Below, piece after piece: positions 22,757 through 30,812 of a stretch of 45,927 nucleotides of DNA. Both the position numbers and the translations under genes were made by a program. The notes beneath the pieces were generated by a model. It had not been told where the DNA came from. It did not search any database and saw only the letters and a program-made list of their open reading frames with translations. Source of the DNA: Hymenobacter sp. BT559 (GTDB taxonomy: Bacteria > Bacteroidota > Bacteroidia > Cytophagales > Hymenobacteraceae); contig NZ_JAGETY010000022.1 of NCBI RefSeq assembly GCF_017571525.1, positions 1 to 45,927 on the forward strand, in the 5' to 3' direction. Positions within the stretch are counted from its first letter, which is position 1. Each line of letters begins with the position of its first letter.

Positions 22757-23349
22757 CGGCCGGCTTTGGCCTTTGCTTTGGCGGCTTCTTTCTCCGCTTT
22801 TTCGCGCTCCTTTTCGGCTTTTTCGCGGGCTTTCTCCAGCTCCTTGCGCTTGCCGGGGTGCTTGAGGTCGTAGGCTACGAGCTTGCGCACGCTATCGGCT
22901 TCTACCATCTCGCGCTTGCTGGTAATTCGGCCGGTCAACGATACATAGTCCCCCTCCGCCAGCTGCGTGGTTGCACCCTCTACGCTGGTAACCTGGCCTT
23001 TAGTAGTAATAAGCGTGCCATTCAGCAGGCGCTTATCTTGCTCAATGGGCGCCGTGCGGCCGAGCTCGGTCAGCACCATGCGGCCGTCTTGCAGGGTCAG
23101 GCCGTCTTTTGCCATCACGCCGTTGGTTTTGGCGCGGGTGGGCGCTGCGGCGCCGGCACGGCGCGGCGCTACTACGCGGCGGGGGGCTAGCACCCGGCGG
23201 GCCGCCGGGTTTTGGGTAGCGGGCGAGGTGGGCGTAGTGGCTGCCGGCGCGGGCGTAGCAGCTGCGGGCGTGGGCTGCGTTTGCGCCTGGCTTTCGAGTG
23301 TAACCAGCATAGCGCTACCGAGTAGCAAGGCCGGAATAAGTAGCTTCAT
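22753..23349 (-). CDS. Secreted DUF6799-like protein with charged C-terminal helix
   Basis: A 198-residue protein. Residues 1-22 are a signal peptide (ending LESQAQ). A Pro/Ala/Thr/Arg-rich segment follows to about residue 75. The middle (GVMAKDGLTLQDGRMVLTEL, NGTLITTKGQVTSVEG, LAEGDYVSLTGRI) resembles the DUF6799 domain of Bacteroidota periplasmic proteins. The C-terminus is a long helix of repeating EKAREKAEKEREKAEKEAAK. Function is unknown. An AT-rich leader of about 250 bp separates it from the divergent cbpA. Confidence 0.65.
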   Translation of the reverse strand: MKLLIPALLLGSAMLVTLESQAQTQPTPAAATPAPAATTPTSPATQNPAARRVLAPRRVVAPRRAGAAAPTRAKTNGVMAKDGLTLQDGRMVLTELGRTAPIEQDKRLLNGTLITTKGQVTSVEGATTQLAEGDYVSLTGRITSKREMVEADSVRKLVAYDLKHPGKRKELEKAREKAEKEREKAEKEAAKAKAKAGR

Positions 23350-23618
23350 CGACTGTAAAAGAATTGGTTAAGAATACTATAAAAAAACTGCGAAGGTAAA
23401 AGTACACAAAACTGTGCCAGAGCTGAGTATCAGACCGGCGGCAAGCAAAATTTAGCTGATTTTTAGCTTACAAGCACGCCTGTTTAAAGCCTGGAGTATG
23501 TGTAAAATACAAATCTACACTACCCAACGCATTTTTGCTGGCTCAACACAACCGGCTTTTTCCGCGTTCAATGAAAGCCCCACCTGGCTACTTGTTGCCT
23601 CGCTGACTGTTCTTCACC

Positions 23619-24569
23619 ATGGACTATAAAGATTATTATAAAATTCTGGGCGTCGAAAAAACGGCGACGACCGAGCAGATAAAGAAGGCCTACCGCAAGC
23701 TGGCGCGTCAGTATCACCCCGATGTGAACCCCAACGACGCCACGGCCGAGCAAAAATTCAAGGAAATAAACGAAGCCAACGAAGTGCTCTCCGATGCCGA
23801 GAAGCGGCAGAAATACGACCAGCTAGGGGCCGACTACGCCCGCTACCAGCAGGCGGGCGCCGGGCGCGGCCAGGGCGCGGGCGGCTTCGACTGGAGCCAG
23901 TATGCGCAAGGCGGCGGAGGCGCCGCCGGGGGCTTTGGGGGGTTTGGCGGCGGGCAGTTTGGCGGCGAAGAAGCCGACTTTTCGGATTTCTTCAGCTCGC
24001 TCTTCGGTGGCATGGGCGGCGCAGGCGGTGGCGGGCGCAGCACCCGGCCCGGCGCCGGCCAGGACTACCAGGCCGAGTTGGAGCTGAGCTTGCAGGAAGC
24101 CTACGATGGCGGGCCGCGCACCATCACGGTGAATGGCAAGAACCTGCGCATCACCATTCAGCCGGGTGTGGCCGACGGGCAGACTATCCGGCTGCGCGAC
24201 CAGGGCGGCCCGGGCCGCAACGGCGGGCCCAACGGCTCGCTGCTCATTACGTTCCGCATCTTGCCCGATGCCCGGTACGCCCGCACCGGCGACGACCTGA
24301 CCCAGGATGTGCCCGTGCCGCTATACCGCGCCCTGCTAGGGGGCGAGCAAACGGTGGAAACCCTCGGCGGCCCCGTTAAAATCAAGCTCAAGCCCGAAAC
24401 GGCCAACGGCAGCCGCCTACGCCTGCGCGGCAAAGGCTTCCCGGTGTATCGCGAGAAAGACCAGCACGGCGACCTCTACCTGCGCCTCAACGTGCAGCTA
24501 CCCACCAACCTTACAGAGGAAGAGCGCGGGCTCCTTCAGCAGCTGGCCAAGCTGCGCGGCGAAGCATAG
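23619..24569 (+). CDS. cbpA: DnaJ-family co-chaperone CbpA
   Basis: A 316-residue Hsp40 of the CbpA type. The J-domain (residues 1-70) carries the HPD motif (RQYHPDVNPN) that stimulates DnaK ATPase. A Gly/Phe-rich linker with repeated GGFGG follows (about 85-145). The C-terminal substrate-binding domains are seen as ITVNGKNLRITIQPGVADGQ and RLRLRGKGFPVY. The zinc-finger of true DnaJ is absent. The modulator gene cbpM follows 39 nt later, which supports the assignment. Confidence 0.92.
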   Translation: MDYKDYYKILGVEKTATTEQIKKAYRKLARQYHPDVNPNDATAEQKFKEINEANEVLSDAEKRQKYDQLGADYARYQQAGAGRGQGAGGFDWSQYAQGGGGAAGGFGGFGGGQFGGEEADFSDFFSSLFGGMGGAGGGGRSTRPGAGQDYQAELELSLQEAYDGGPRTITVNGKNLRITIQPGVADGQTIRLRDQGGPGRNGGPNGSLLITFRILPDARYARTGDDLTQDVPVPLYRALLGGEQTVETLGGPVKIKLKPETANGSRLRLRGKGFPVYREKDQHGDLYLRLNVQLPTNLTEEERGLLQQLAKLRGEA

Positions 24570-24608
24570 CCCCGTCAATTCTTACCCCTCAGCTAGCCCC
24601 TTATTCTT

Positions 24609-24935
24609 ATGGAAACCCGCGTTTTGCTGCTCACTTTTCAGGAAGTTGATGCCCGCTACGGCCTGGGCCGCGCCGAACTGCGCCAGTTTGTCGACCTGGG
24701 CCTGCTGCGCCCCGCCCCGGCCCCCGATACCATCGAGGTAGAAGAGCCCGACGAGTTGCTGCCTCGCCTGGCGCGCCTGCACCACGGCCTGGGCCTCGCC
24801 CCTGAGGCCATCGACCTGGTGCTGCTGATGCGCCAGCGCCTACTGGGGCTGCAAGCCGCCCTGGCCCGCGAAACCGCCCGCGCCCGCCAGCTCGAAAACT
24901 TCCTGCACGGCTCCGGGCCGCTGCTGGGAGAATGA
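24609..24935 (+). CDS. cbpM: Chaperone modulator CbpM
   Basis: A 108-residue MerR-like protein that in other bacteria binds the J-domain of CbpA and inhibits it. The N-terminal half is a winged-helix-type segment (LTFQEVDARYGLGRAELRQF, VDLGLLRPAP), then LARLHHGLGLAPEAIDLVL and a C-terminal helix. Its position directly behind cbpA is the main support. A hairpin terminator follows. Confidence 0.85.
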   Translation: METRVLLLTFQEVDARYGLGRAELRQFVDLGLLRPAPAPDTIEVEEPDELLPRLARLHHGLGLAPEAIDLVLLMRQRLLGLQAALARETARARQLENFLHGSGPLLGE

Positions 24936-24952
24936 GTTTGAGAGCCGGAAAG

Positions 24953-25013
24953 AAATAAGCAGGCGGCGTGAAGAATTTCCTAAGTGGTGATTCTTCACGC
25001 CGCTTACTTATTT
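24953..25013. terminator. Bidirectional terminator between cbpM and the ZIP gene
   Basis: GCGGCGTGAAGAAT (24963-24976) pairs exactly with ATTCTTCACGCCGC (24990-25003). Outer AAATAAG and CTTATTT extend the stem and provide A/T runs. It serves two convergent genes. Confidence 0.75.
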
Positions 25014-25017
25014 GCTT

Positions 25018-25758
25018 CTACCCTCCTACTGCCAGCGCCAGCAGTAAGCCCCCTAGCGTGGCCGTGAGCTTGGGCCAGTTGAGGCGATGCTCGGGGCTGG
25101 TTTCAAACAGAATAGTAGTTGACACGTGCAGAAACGTGCCCGCCACAAAGCCCAGCAGCGCGGCGTAAACGCCGCTGCCCAGCAGTTGCTCCAGCACGAT
25201 GTAATTGCTGAAAACAAGGCCCGCCGGGGAGGCTAGCGCAAACACCAGCAGCCATGGCAGCACTCGCCTGAACGAGCCCAGCCGCAGCCGCAGCAGCGTG
25301 GCCAGCGCCACGGCGGCCGGCACATGGTGCAGGGCCACCCCCAGCACCAGCGCATAAAAATGCTCACCGATTTCGCCGCTGCCGGCGCCCCGCACCAGGA
25401 TGCTGCCTTCGAGCACCGAGTGCACTACTAAGGCCAGCACCAGCAGCAGCGGCACCCGGCCTTTTTCGGTGGCATCGGGGGCGTGCACGTGGCCGTGCTC
25501 AATGCCCTGCGAGAGCACCTCTAGCAATAATTGCCCAAAAAAGCCGGCCAGCACCCAGTAGCCCACGCGCTGCGGCGTGGCTGGCAGCAGCGTCAGGGCT
25601 TCGGGCAGGATGTGCGTGATAGTGAGCGCAAATAAATAAGCCCCGCTAAAAGCCAGCAGGGGCTTGAGCCACTGCGCAGTGCGCGCCGCCGGCACCCTAC
25701 TTACTAACAAGCCCGCCCCCAGCACCGCTGCGGTCAATAAAACTATCGCAATCCACAT
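25018..25758 (-). CDS. ZIP-family metal transporter
   Basis: A 246-residue inner membrane protein of the ZIP family, which imports divalent metal ions such as zinc or iron. Eight hydrophobic segments are seen. Key parts are LTITHILPEAL in the first third, a His-rich cytoplasmic loop (GIEHGHVHAPD), LALVVHSVLEGSILV and ALHHVPAAVALATLLR, where the histidines form the metal path. The frame opens at a TTG at 25788, inside an exact palindrome; the ATG at 25758 is the sensible start. That palindrome, 18-65 nt upstream, is a likely operator for a metal-responsive repressor. Confidence 0.88.
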   Translation of the reverse strand: MWIAIVLLTAAVLGAGLLVSRVPAARTAQWLKPLLAFSGAYLFALTITHILPEALTLLPATPQRVGYWVLAGFFGQLLLEVLSQGIEHGHVHAPDATEKGRVPLLLVLALVVHSVLEGSILVRGAGSGEIGEHFYALVLGVALHHVPAAVALATLLRLRLGSFRRVLPWLLVFALASPAGLVFSNYIVLEQLLGSGVYAALLGFVAGTFLHVSTTILFETSPEHRLNWPKLTATLGGLLLALAVGG

Positions 25759-25775
25759 AAGGCTCTTAAACAGCA

Positions 25776-25823
25776 AAGCTTGCAGCAATGTTGCGATTAA
25801 TTTCGCAACATTGCTGCAAGCTT
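25776..25823. promoter_or_regulatory. Perfect 21-bp inverted repeat upstream of the ZIP gene
   Basis: The left arm (25776-25796) and right arm (25803-25823) are exact complements around the 6-base spacer TTAATT. The inner part reads TGTTGCGA-N6-TCGCAACA. No T-run follows on the gene's strand, so this looks like an operator or cruciform rather than a terminator. Confidence 0.7.
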
Positions 25824-25879
25824 AAGAAGCAGTATTTCTAGTGCTGGTGAGCTAGAGGCCGAGATGAGTCGGCGCTGGC

Positions 25880-26260
25880 CTACTTGCGACGGGCGCCAGC
25901 CTGGCCCTGGGCGGTGTCGGGCGTAGGCGAATCGCTGGCGTTCTTTTTAGCGCTACTAACGCCCTGGCCGGGTGCTAGCGCCGTGCCTTCCTGGGTATCG
26001 CCCGACATTACGGCGTTGGCCGACGGGGCGGGACGCGGCTCCAGGCGCGTGCCCGAGTTGAGGGGCCGGCTGATGGCGCCGCCTTTGTCCTGGCTGGGCG
26101 CCTCGGGCGTGCCTTGGTCGAAGTTGTCGGTGGGGCGCGTGCCGGGCGGAATCATATCATCCGACACTTTATTTTCAGGACGCCAATCGGAGGGCTCGCT
26201 GCTGCACGAAGCAACTAACAGCATGGCGGCCGGAGCCAGATAAAGGAGCAGCTTTTTCAT
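25880..26260 (-). CDS. Hypothetical lipoprotein (126 aa)
   Basis: A predicted lipoprotein: MKKLLLYLAPAAMLLVASCS has a clean lipobox (VASC). The mature part is polar, Pro/Ser/Thr/Asp-rich and probably disordered (DMIPPGTRPTDNFDQGTPEA). It ends in a basic AGARRK. No family is recognised. The frame begins three codons earlier with TTG, but the ATG at 26260 places the signal peptide correctly. It follows the YcxB-like gene by 69 nt on the same strand. Confidence 0.6.
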   Translation of the reverse strand: MKKLLLYLAPAAMLLVASCSSEPSDWRPENKVSDDMIPPGTRPTDNFDQGTPEAPSQDKGGAISRPLNSGTRLEPRPAPSANAVMSGDTQEGTALAPGQGVSSAKKNASDSPTPDTAQGQAGARRK

Positions 26261-26329
26261 ACGGGTCAAAAAAATCCTTGCGGAAACTAAATAGAAAGTC
26301 GTGAGAAGGGCCGCACTATACGGCCAGCG

Positions 26330-26950
26330 CTAGGCGGCAGGTGCATCGGCCAGCAGGCCTTTGCGGCGCAGCAGCGCCTCAAACAGCTTGCGGTCGTTGT
26401 CGTTGTTGAACAAGCGCAGGGGCAAATGTAGAAACACCGGCACGTCAAATGTGCTGGCTATCCAGCGGCGCCAGGGGGCTAGCTCGGCGGGCGGCGCACC
26501 GGGCTTCAGGTAGAGCAGGTAGGCATCGGGCTCGCGGCGCACGCGGCCAATCTGGTCCCAGGGCAGGGCCATGGCCCGCTGCTCGCTCTGACGCAGAATG
26601 AGCTGGCGCTGGTCGGCCTCGTAGTTCATGCGCTCAAACAAGGGCTTGCTCTGCTCCATCTGCGTCACGCCCGTGACGAGCGATGAGCGGATAAGCACAA
26701 AAATGAGCGCCAGGGCCAACCCCAGCAGCAGCCACCACCACGAATGCCAGATGGCCGCCGGCAGCACGCCTACCGCAAACGGAATAAGTGTGTACCACCA
26801 CTCTTTGCGCCACACCTCCCCCATCGCAATGCGGGTATAGGTATTCGGGTCAAACTGGTATTTCTTGGTTTTAATGGTGCCGGGCAGCGACTGGGGCGCC
26901 TGCTGCTGGCGAAAGCCGCCGCCACCGCCGCGTTGATTAGGAGGTATCAT
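26330..26950 (-). CDS. YcxB-like membrane protein
   Basis: A 206-residue protein. A Gly/Gln-rich N-terminus precedes two close hydrophobic segments (WWYTLIPFAVGVLPAAIWHS, WWWLLLGLALALIFVLI, about residues 50-88). The soluble C-terminal part has the YcxB-like pattern, with LPWDQIGRVRREPDAYLLYL and later FDVPVFLHLPLRLF. YcxB-like proteins have no known function. The start at 26950 is the first ATG of the frame. Confidence 0.6.
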   Translation of the reverse strand: MIPPNQRGGGGGFRQQQAPQSLPGTIKTKKYQFDPNTYTRIAMGEVWRKEWWYTLIPFAVGVLPAAIWHSWWWLLLGLALALIFVLIRSSLVTGVTQMEQSKPLFERMNYEADQRQLILRQSEQRAMALPWDQIGRVRREPDAYLLYLKPGAPPAELAPWRRWIASTFDVPVFLHLPLRLFNNDNDRKLFEALLRRKGLLADAPAA

Positions 26951-26958
26951 GCTATCTG

Positions 26959-27062
26959 GTCATGCTGGGCCTGCGAAGCATCTTATCACGCTCGCGGGAC
27001 ACGGGTACTGATTAATTCTGACGAAGGCCGCCGTGATAAGATGCCTCCTTCATCAATATGAC
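26959..27062. repeat. GTCATGC palindromic repeat, copy 2
   Basis: The left arm GTCATGCTGGGCCTGCGAAG with GCATCTTATCACG is mirrored by CGTGATAAGATGC and a decayed end, ATATGAC. It lies between nadC and the YcxB-like gene. Same family as 43515-43598 and 32915-33006. Confidence 0.75.
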
Positions 27063-27067
27063 AGGGG

Positions 27068-27934
27068 TTAGTAGGCTTTTAAGCTCAAATCCAGGATGTT
27101 GGCCGAGTGCGTGAGGGCCCCGACCGAGATGTAGTCGACGCCCGTAGCAGCTACCTCAGCAATGGTTTGCTCCGTGATGCCGCCGCTAGCCTCCAGGGGC
27201 AGGCGGCCGGCCACCAGGGCCACGGCTTCGCGCAGCTGGGCAGGGGCCATGTTGTCGAGCATAATGCGCTCGATACCACCCGCGCTCAGGGCCTGCTCTA
27301 CCTCGGCTAGGGTGCGGGTTTCGACCACGATGGGTAGCTGCCGGCCCGTGCTACGCAGATAGTCGTGGGTGGCCGCGATAGCCGCCGCGATGCCGCCAGC
27401 ATAATCTACGTGGTTGTCTTTCAGCATTATCATGTCGAAAAGCCCGTAGCGATGATTGACGCCCCCCCCGATGAGCACTGCCCACTTTTCGCACAGGCGA
27501 AAGTTGGGTGTCGTCTTGCGGGTATCGAGCAGGCGGGCTTTGGTACCGGCCAGCAGCGCGGTGAGGTGCGCCGTGTAAGTGGCAATGCCGCTCATGCGCT
27601 GCATGCAGTTGAGCACCAGCCGCTCGGCCGTGAGGATGCTGCGGGCGGGCCCTTCTACCGTGAAGGCCACGTCGCCGTGGCGCACCCTAGCGCCGTCGGC
27701 GAGCTGCACACTCATGGTGAGCGCGGGGTCTACTTCCTTGAAAATCAATTCAGCCAGCGCCACGCCGGCTAGCACACCCTCGGCTTTTACCAGCAGCTTG
27801 GCGCGGTTGCGGGCGTCGGCCGGAATGGCGGCCAGGGCCGAGTGGTCGCCGTCGCCCACATCCTCGGCTAGGGCCGTGCGAATGAACGTGATGAGCGCTG
27901 CGGGCGTGAGGTAAGGGGCGGGGGTTGCTGACAC
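27068..27934 (-). CDS. nadC: Nicotinate-nucleotide pyrophosphorylase (quinolinate phosphoribosyltransferase)
   Basis: A 288-residue enzyme converting quinolinate and PRPP to nicotinate mononucleotide in NAD biosynthesis. Diagnostic motifs are LLDTRKTTPNFRLCEKWAV, GGGVNHRYGLFDMIMLKDNH and LEASGGITEQTI near the C-terminus. The frame is open to 27967 but that part contains the promoter -7 element; a GTG at 27934 (followed by TCA GCA ACC) gives a normal length and is therefore preferred. nadA and nadB are not in this window. Confidence 0.93.
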   Translation of the reverse strand: MSATPAPYLTPAALITFIRTALAEDVGDGDHSALAAIPADARNRAKLLVKAEGVLAGVALAELIFKEVDPALTMSVQLADGARVRHGDVAFTVEGPARSILTAERLVLNCMQRMSGIATYTAHLTALLAGTKARLLDTRKTTPNFRLCEKWAVLIGGGVNHRYGLFDMIMLKDNHVDYAGGIAAAIAATHDYLRSTGRQLPIVVETRTLAEVEQALSAGGIERIMLDNMAPAQLREAVALVAGRLPLEASGGITEQTIAEVAATGVDYISVGALTHSANILDLSLKAY

Positions 27935-27938
27935 CCGG

Positions 27939-27968
27939 CAAAGGTACGCCGGGCGGCGGGCGCACAAA
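27939..27968 (-). promoter_or_regulatory. nadC promoter overlapping the upstream gene's terminator
   Basis: On the minus strand TTTG (27965-27968), 18-bp spacer, TACCTTTG (27939-27946), ending 4 nt before the GTG start. The -33 TTTG is the end of the T-run of the DUF4783 terminator. Confidence 0.6.
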
Positions 27969-27996
27969 AAACCCGGCCGCTTGCGTAGCGGCCGGG
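27965..27996 (-). terminator. Terminator of the DUF4783 gene
   Basis: On the minus strand CCCGGCCGC, loop TACGCAA, GCGGCCGGG, then TTTTTTG. It begins 20 nt after the DUF4783 stop. Confidence 0.92.
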
Positions 27997-28016
27997 CTTC
28001 AGGTAAATCGCTCAGG

Positions 28017-28421
28017 TTATTCCTTGGTAAAATCGATGGTATCTATCGTTGGGCTGGGCTGCTTGGGCTTGAGCTTGATAAACACCTGGTAGTTGCCGTT
28101 GCGGCCTACATAATGGCAGGTGGCATATAATATTCCTTCGCCACTGGCTCCCTGGTGGATGATATCAAAACTGGAAGGTGGGTTTTTAGCAAAAAAGTTT
28201 TTCATCACCAATTCAGTCTGCGTGGCATTGTAGCTCTGCTTATCGCCATCGAAACCTACTTCCACCGATGGGGCGAGGTAGCGAGCCAAGTCGCGCGACG
28301 AGCCGCTGGCAATGGCCGAGCGCACCACCGATAGCTGGTCGGCTCCTTGTGCCAAGCCCACTAGCCCGGTTGCCAGCAGAAGCCAGCCGAAAAGAAAAAA
28401 TTTGGTAAAAAGTCGGTTCAT
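28017..28421 (-). CDS. DUF4783 family secreted protein
   Basis: A 134-residue protein with a signal peptide (FLFGWLLLATGLVGLAQG). The mature domain is NTF2-like and matches DUF4783, a Bacteroidota family: VRSAIASGSSRDLARYLAPS, FFAKNPPSSFDIIHQGASGE, and YQVFIKLKPKQPSPTIDTID. Function is unknown; it probably acts in the periplasm. It is transcribed divergently from gpmI and ends at a strong terminator. Confidence 0.85.
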   Translation of the reverse strand: MNRLFTKFFLFGWLLLATGLVGLAQGADQLSVVRSAIASGSSRDLARYLAPSVEVGFDGDKQSYNATQTELVMKNFFAKNPPSSFDIIHQGASGEGILYATCHYVGRNGNYQVFIKLKPKQPSPTIDTIDFTKE

Positions 28422-28567
28422 AGCAAAAAGCTTCGCGAGCAGGTCGGAGGCGCTTGGGGCGGCATAAGCTAAAACTATGCCAGCAAGAACGAGTTTGAAG
28501 GAATTCTGAAGCCTGATTAGCGGGCCGGAGCCTACTACGGAAAGAAGATGCTTTAGGGTGCGAGGCG

Positions 28568-28575
28568 TACTTTTG
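28568..28575 (+). promoter_or_regulatory. Putative gpmI -7 element
   Basis: TACTTTTG matches TAnnTTTG exactly and ends 5 nt before the ATG at 28581, suggesting a nearly leaderless mRNA. The -33 region has only a weak match. Confidence 0.5.
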
Positions 28576-28580
28576 CTGGC

Positions 28581-30107
28581 ATGAACAAGCAGGTCCTCTT
28601 AGTTATTCTGGATGGGTGGGGCATCGCCCCGAATGTAGAGGCTTCGGCCGTTGATAAAGCACAGACGCCTTACTTTCACGACTTACTCAAGCGCTTTCCG
28701 CACAGCACGTTGCAGGCCTCAGGCGAGGCCGTAGGGCTGCCCGACGGCCAGATGGGCAACTCGGAAGTGGGCCACATGAACATTGGCGCAGGCCGCGTGG
28801 TAGACCAGGAGCTGGTACGCATTGCCAAGTCTATCCGGGAGCGCAAGATAGGGCAGGTGCCGGCGCTAAAAGAAGCGCTGGAGTATGCAAAGCTAAACAA
28901 TAAAGCCTTCCATCTTATTGGCCTGCTGTCGGATGGCGGGGTGCACTCACACATCGACCATGTGAAAGCGCTCTGCACCATCGCGCACGAAGCCGAAGTG
29001 CACCAGGTATTTGTGCACGCCTTCACCGACGGACGCGATACCGACCCCAAGAGCGGCGTACACTACGTCAACGACCTGGAGCAGTACAATGAGCGCACGG
29101 GGGCCAAAATCGCCTCCATCGTGGGCCGCTACTACGCCATGGACCGCGACCAGCGCTGGGAGCGCGTCAAAATAGCCTACGACCTGCTCGTGAACGGCGT
29201 GGGCACGCCTTCGCAAAACCTGATTCAAAGCATTCAGGAGCAGTACAAGGAGGGTGTTACGGATGAGTTTTTGAAGCCCATCGTAAAGGTGGGCGCCGAT
29301 GGCCAGCCGCTCGCCACTATTAAGGAAGGCGATGTGGTCCTGTGCTTCAACTTCCGCACCGACCGGGGCCGCGAAATCACGGAGGCACTTACGCAGCAGG
29401 ATTTCAACGCCTACCAGATGCACCGCCTCAACCTGCGCTACCTCACCATGACGACCTACGACGAAACGTTTGTGGGGGTGACGCCGATTTTTGAGAAGGA
29501 TAACCTCGACAACACGCTCGGGCAGGTGCTGGCGGCGCACGGCAAGACGCAGATTCGCATGGCCGAAACGGAGAAATATCCGCACGTGACGTTCTTTTTC
29601 TCGGGTGGCCGCGAAAAAGAATTTGAAGGCGAAACGCGCATCCTACGTGCCTCACCCAAAGTGGCGACCTACGACCTGGCGCCCGAGATGAGCGCCTACG
29701 AGCTGCGCGACGCCCTGGTGCCCGAGCTGCAAGCCAATTCGGCCGATTTTGTGGTCATCAACTTCGCTAACCCCGACATGGTGGGCCATACCGGCGTATT
29801 TGAAGCTGTGGTGAAAGCCGTGGAAACCGCCGATGCCTGCGCCCACGACGTGGTAGAAACGGCCCTAGCGGCCGGCTACGCCACTATCGTTATTGCCGAC
29901 CACGGCAACGCCGAGTACATGCGCAACGCCGACGGCTCGCCCAATACGGCCCACACTACTAACCTGGTACCCTGCATTTTAGCCGATAATACGTACCAGG
30001 GTACCCTGGCCAATGGCAAGCTCGGCGATATCGCGCCCACCATTCTGGAGCTGATGGGCGTGCCCCGGCCCGCCGAAATGACGGGTCAAAGCCTGCTGCG
30101 CCCCTAG
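28581..30107 (+). CDS. gpmI: 2,3-bisphosphoglycerate-independent phosphoglycerate mutase
   Basis: A 508-residue manganese-dependent enzyme of glycolysis and gluconeogenesis interconverting 3- and 2-phosphoglycerate. It belongs to the alkaline phosphatase superfamily: Asp11 (LLVILDGWGI) binds metal, Ser61 in QMGNSEVGHMNIGAGR is the phosphoserine nucleophile. Further metal motifs are FTDGRDTDPKSG, NFANPDMVGHTG and IADHGNAEYM. Length is normal. It stands alone and ends near an inverted repeat at 30155-30206. Confidence 0.97.
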   Translation: MNKQVLLVILDGWGIAPNVEASAVDKAQTPYFHDLLKRFPHSTLQASGEAVGLPDGQMGNSEVGHMNIGAGRVVDQELVRIAKSIRERKIGQVPALKEALEYAKLNNKAFHLIGLLSDGGVHSHIDHVKALCTIAHEAEVHQVFVHAFTDGRDTDPKSGVHYVNDLEQYNERTGAKIASIVGRYYAMDRDQRWERVKIAYDLLVNGVGTPSQNLIQSIQEQYKEGVTDEFLKPIVKVGADGQPLATIKEGDVVLCFNFRTDRGREITEALTQQDFNAYQMHRLNLRYLTMTTYDETFVGVTPIFEKDNLDNTLGQVLAAHGKTQIRMAETEKYPHVTFFFSGGREKEFEGETRILRASPKVATYDLAPEMSAYELRDALVPELQANSADFVVINFANPDMVGHTGVFEAVVKAVETADACAHDVVETALAAGYATIVIADHGNAEYMRNADGSPNTAHTTNLVPCILADNTYQGTLANGKLGDIAPTILELMGVPRPAEMTGQSLLRP

Positions 30108-30154
30108 CCCAGGGCTAGCGCGAACAAATTGAGTTGAATTTTTCTTTCTCGCAT

Positions 30155-30206
30155 GTGTCCCGCAGTGTTGGGCTGAAGTCGTCCTTCGGCGCGCAGTGCG
30201 GGACAC
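30155..30206. other. Inverted repeat downstream of gpmI
   Basis: GTGTCCCGCA (30155-30164) and TGCGGGACAC (30197-30206) are exact complements around a 32-base spacer that can itself pair in part. It ends 9 nt before the next ATG and could be a terminator-like or leader structure. Confidence 0.5.
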
Positions 30207-30215
30207 CTTGTTAAG

Positions 30216-30812
30216 ATGGGTTGTAGAAGCAGCTTTTATTTCCTGAGTACGGCCGCACTACTCGCGCTGAGCAGCTGCGACAAGGGCGCGGCCACCGACC
30301 CGGCCGCGCCCGGCGCCGCGCACCAGCATGGGGCTTATTTCGACGTGCGGGGCCTGCTCGATGCGCAGGTGCGGCAGCTCACGGCCAGCCGCCCCGGCGT
30401 GGAGAAGCGCGTGAGCCTGCGCGGCAGCCCCCCCGAAACCGTGCGCGTGCCGCAGGTAAAATGGGCCGATGAGCTCCAGGTATTTTACCAGGCCGACATC
30501 AACAAAGCCGCCCTGCGCGGCGCTTACGCCGTGGATTCGGCTAGCCTGCCCGGTGGGGCCGTGCGCCGCACCTACCGCCTGCGCCCGGGCCACGACAACG
30601 CGCCCGTGCTGCGCCTCGATGTAACCAGCCAGGCTAGCCAGCCTCAGGAAATAGTAGCCCGGCTTCGGCAGGATAACGCGTTGTTTTTCGGGCAAAAAGA
30701 CCTGCGCCTCATGCTGCAAAACGGCCACCTCAGCCAGTACAGCGCCAGCGGCGTGCAAAAGCTGGTGCTCTTCGATACGCTGCGCTACACCACGACGATG
30801 CGCGTGCTGTAG
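30216..30812 (+). CDS. Hypothetical lipoprotein (198 aa)
   Basis: A predicted lipoprotein: FYFLSTAALLALSSCDKG provides a signal peptide with lipobox LSSC. The mature domain is beta-rich, with YFDVRGLLDAQVRQLTASRP, VSLRGSPPETVRVPQVKW, ELQVFYQADINKAALRG and a C-terminal GVQKLVLFDTLRYTTTM. I do not recognise a named domain. Its TAG stop lies inside a hairpin shared with yjbQ. Confidence 0.7.
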   Translation: MGCRSSFYFLSTAALLALSSCDKGAATDPAAPGAAHQHGAYFDVRGLLDAQVRQLTASRPGVEKRVSLRGSPPETVRVPQVKWADELQVFYQADINKAALRGAYAVDSASLPGGAVRRTYRLRPGHDNAPVLRLDVTSQASQPQEIVARLRQDNALFFGQKDLRLMLQNGHLSQYSASGVQKLVLFDTLRYTTTMRVL

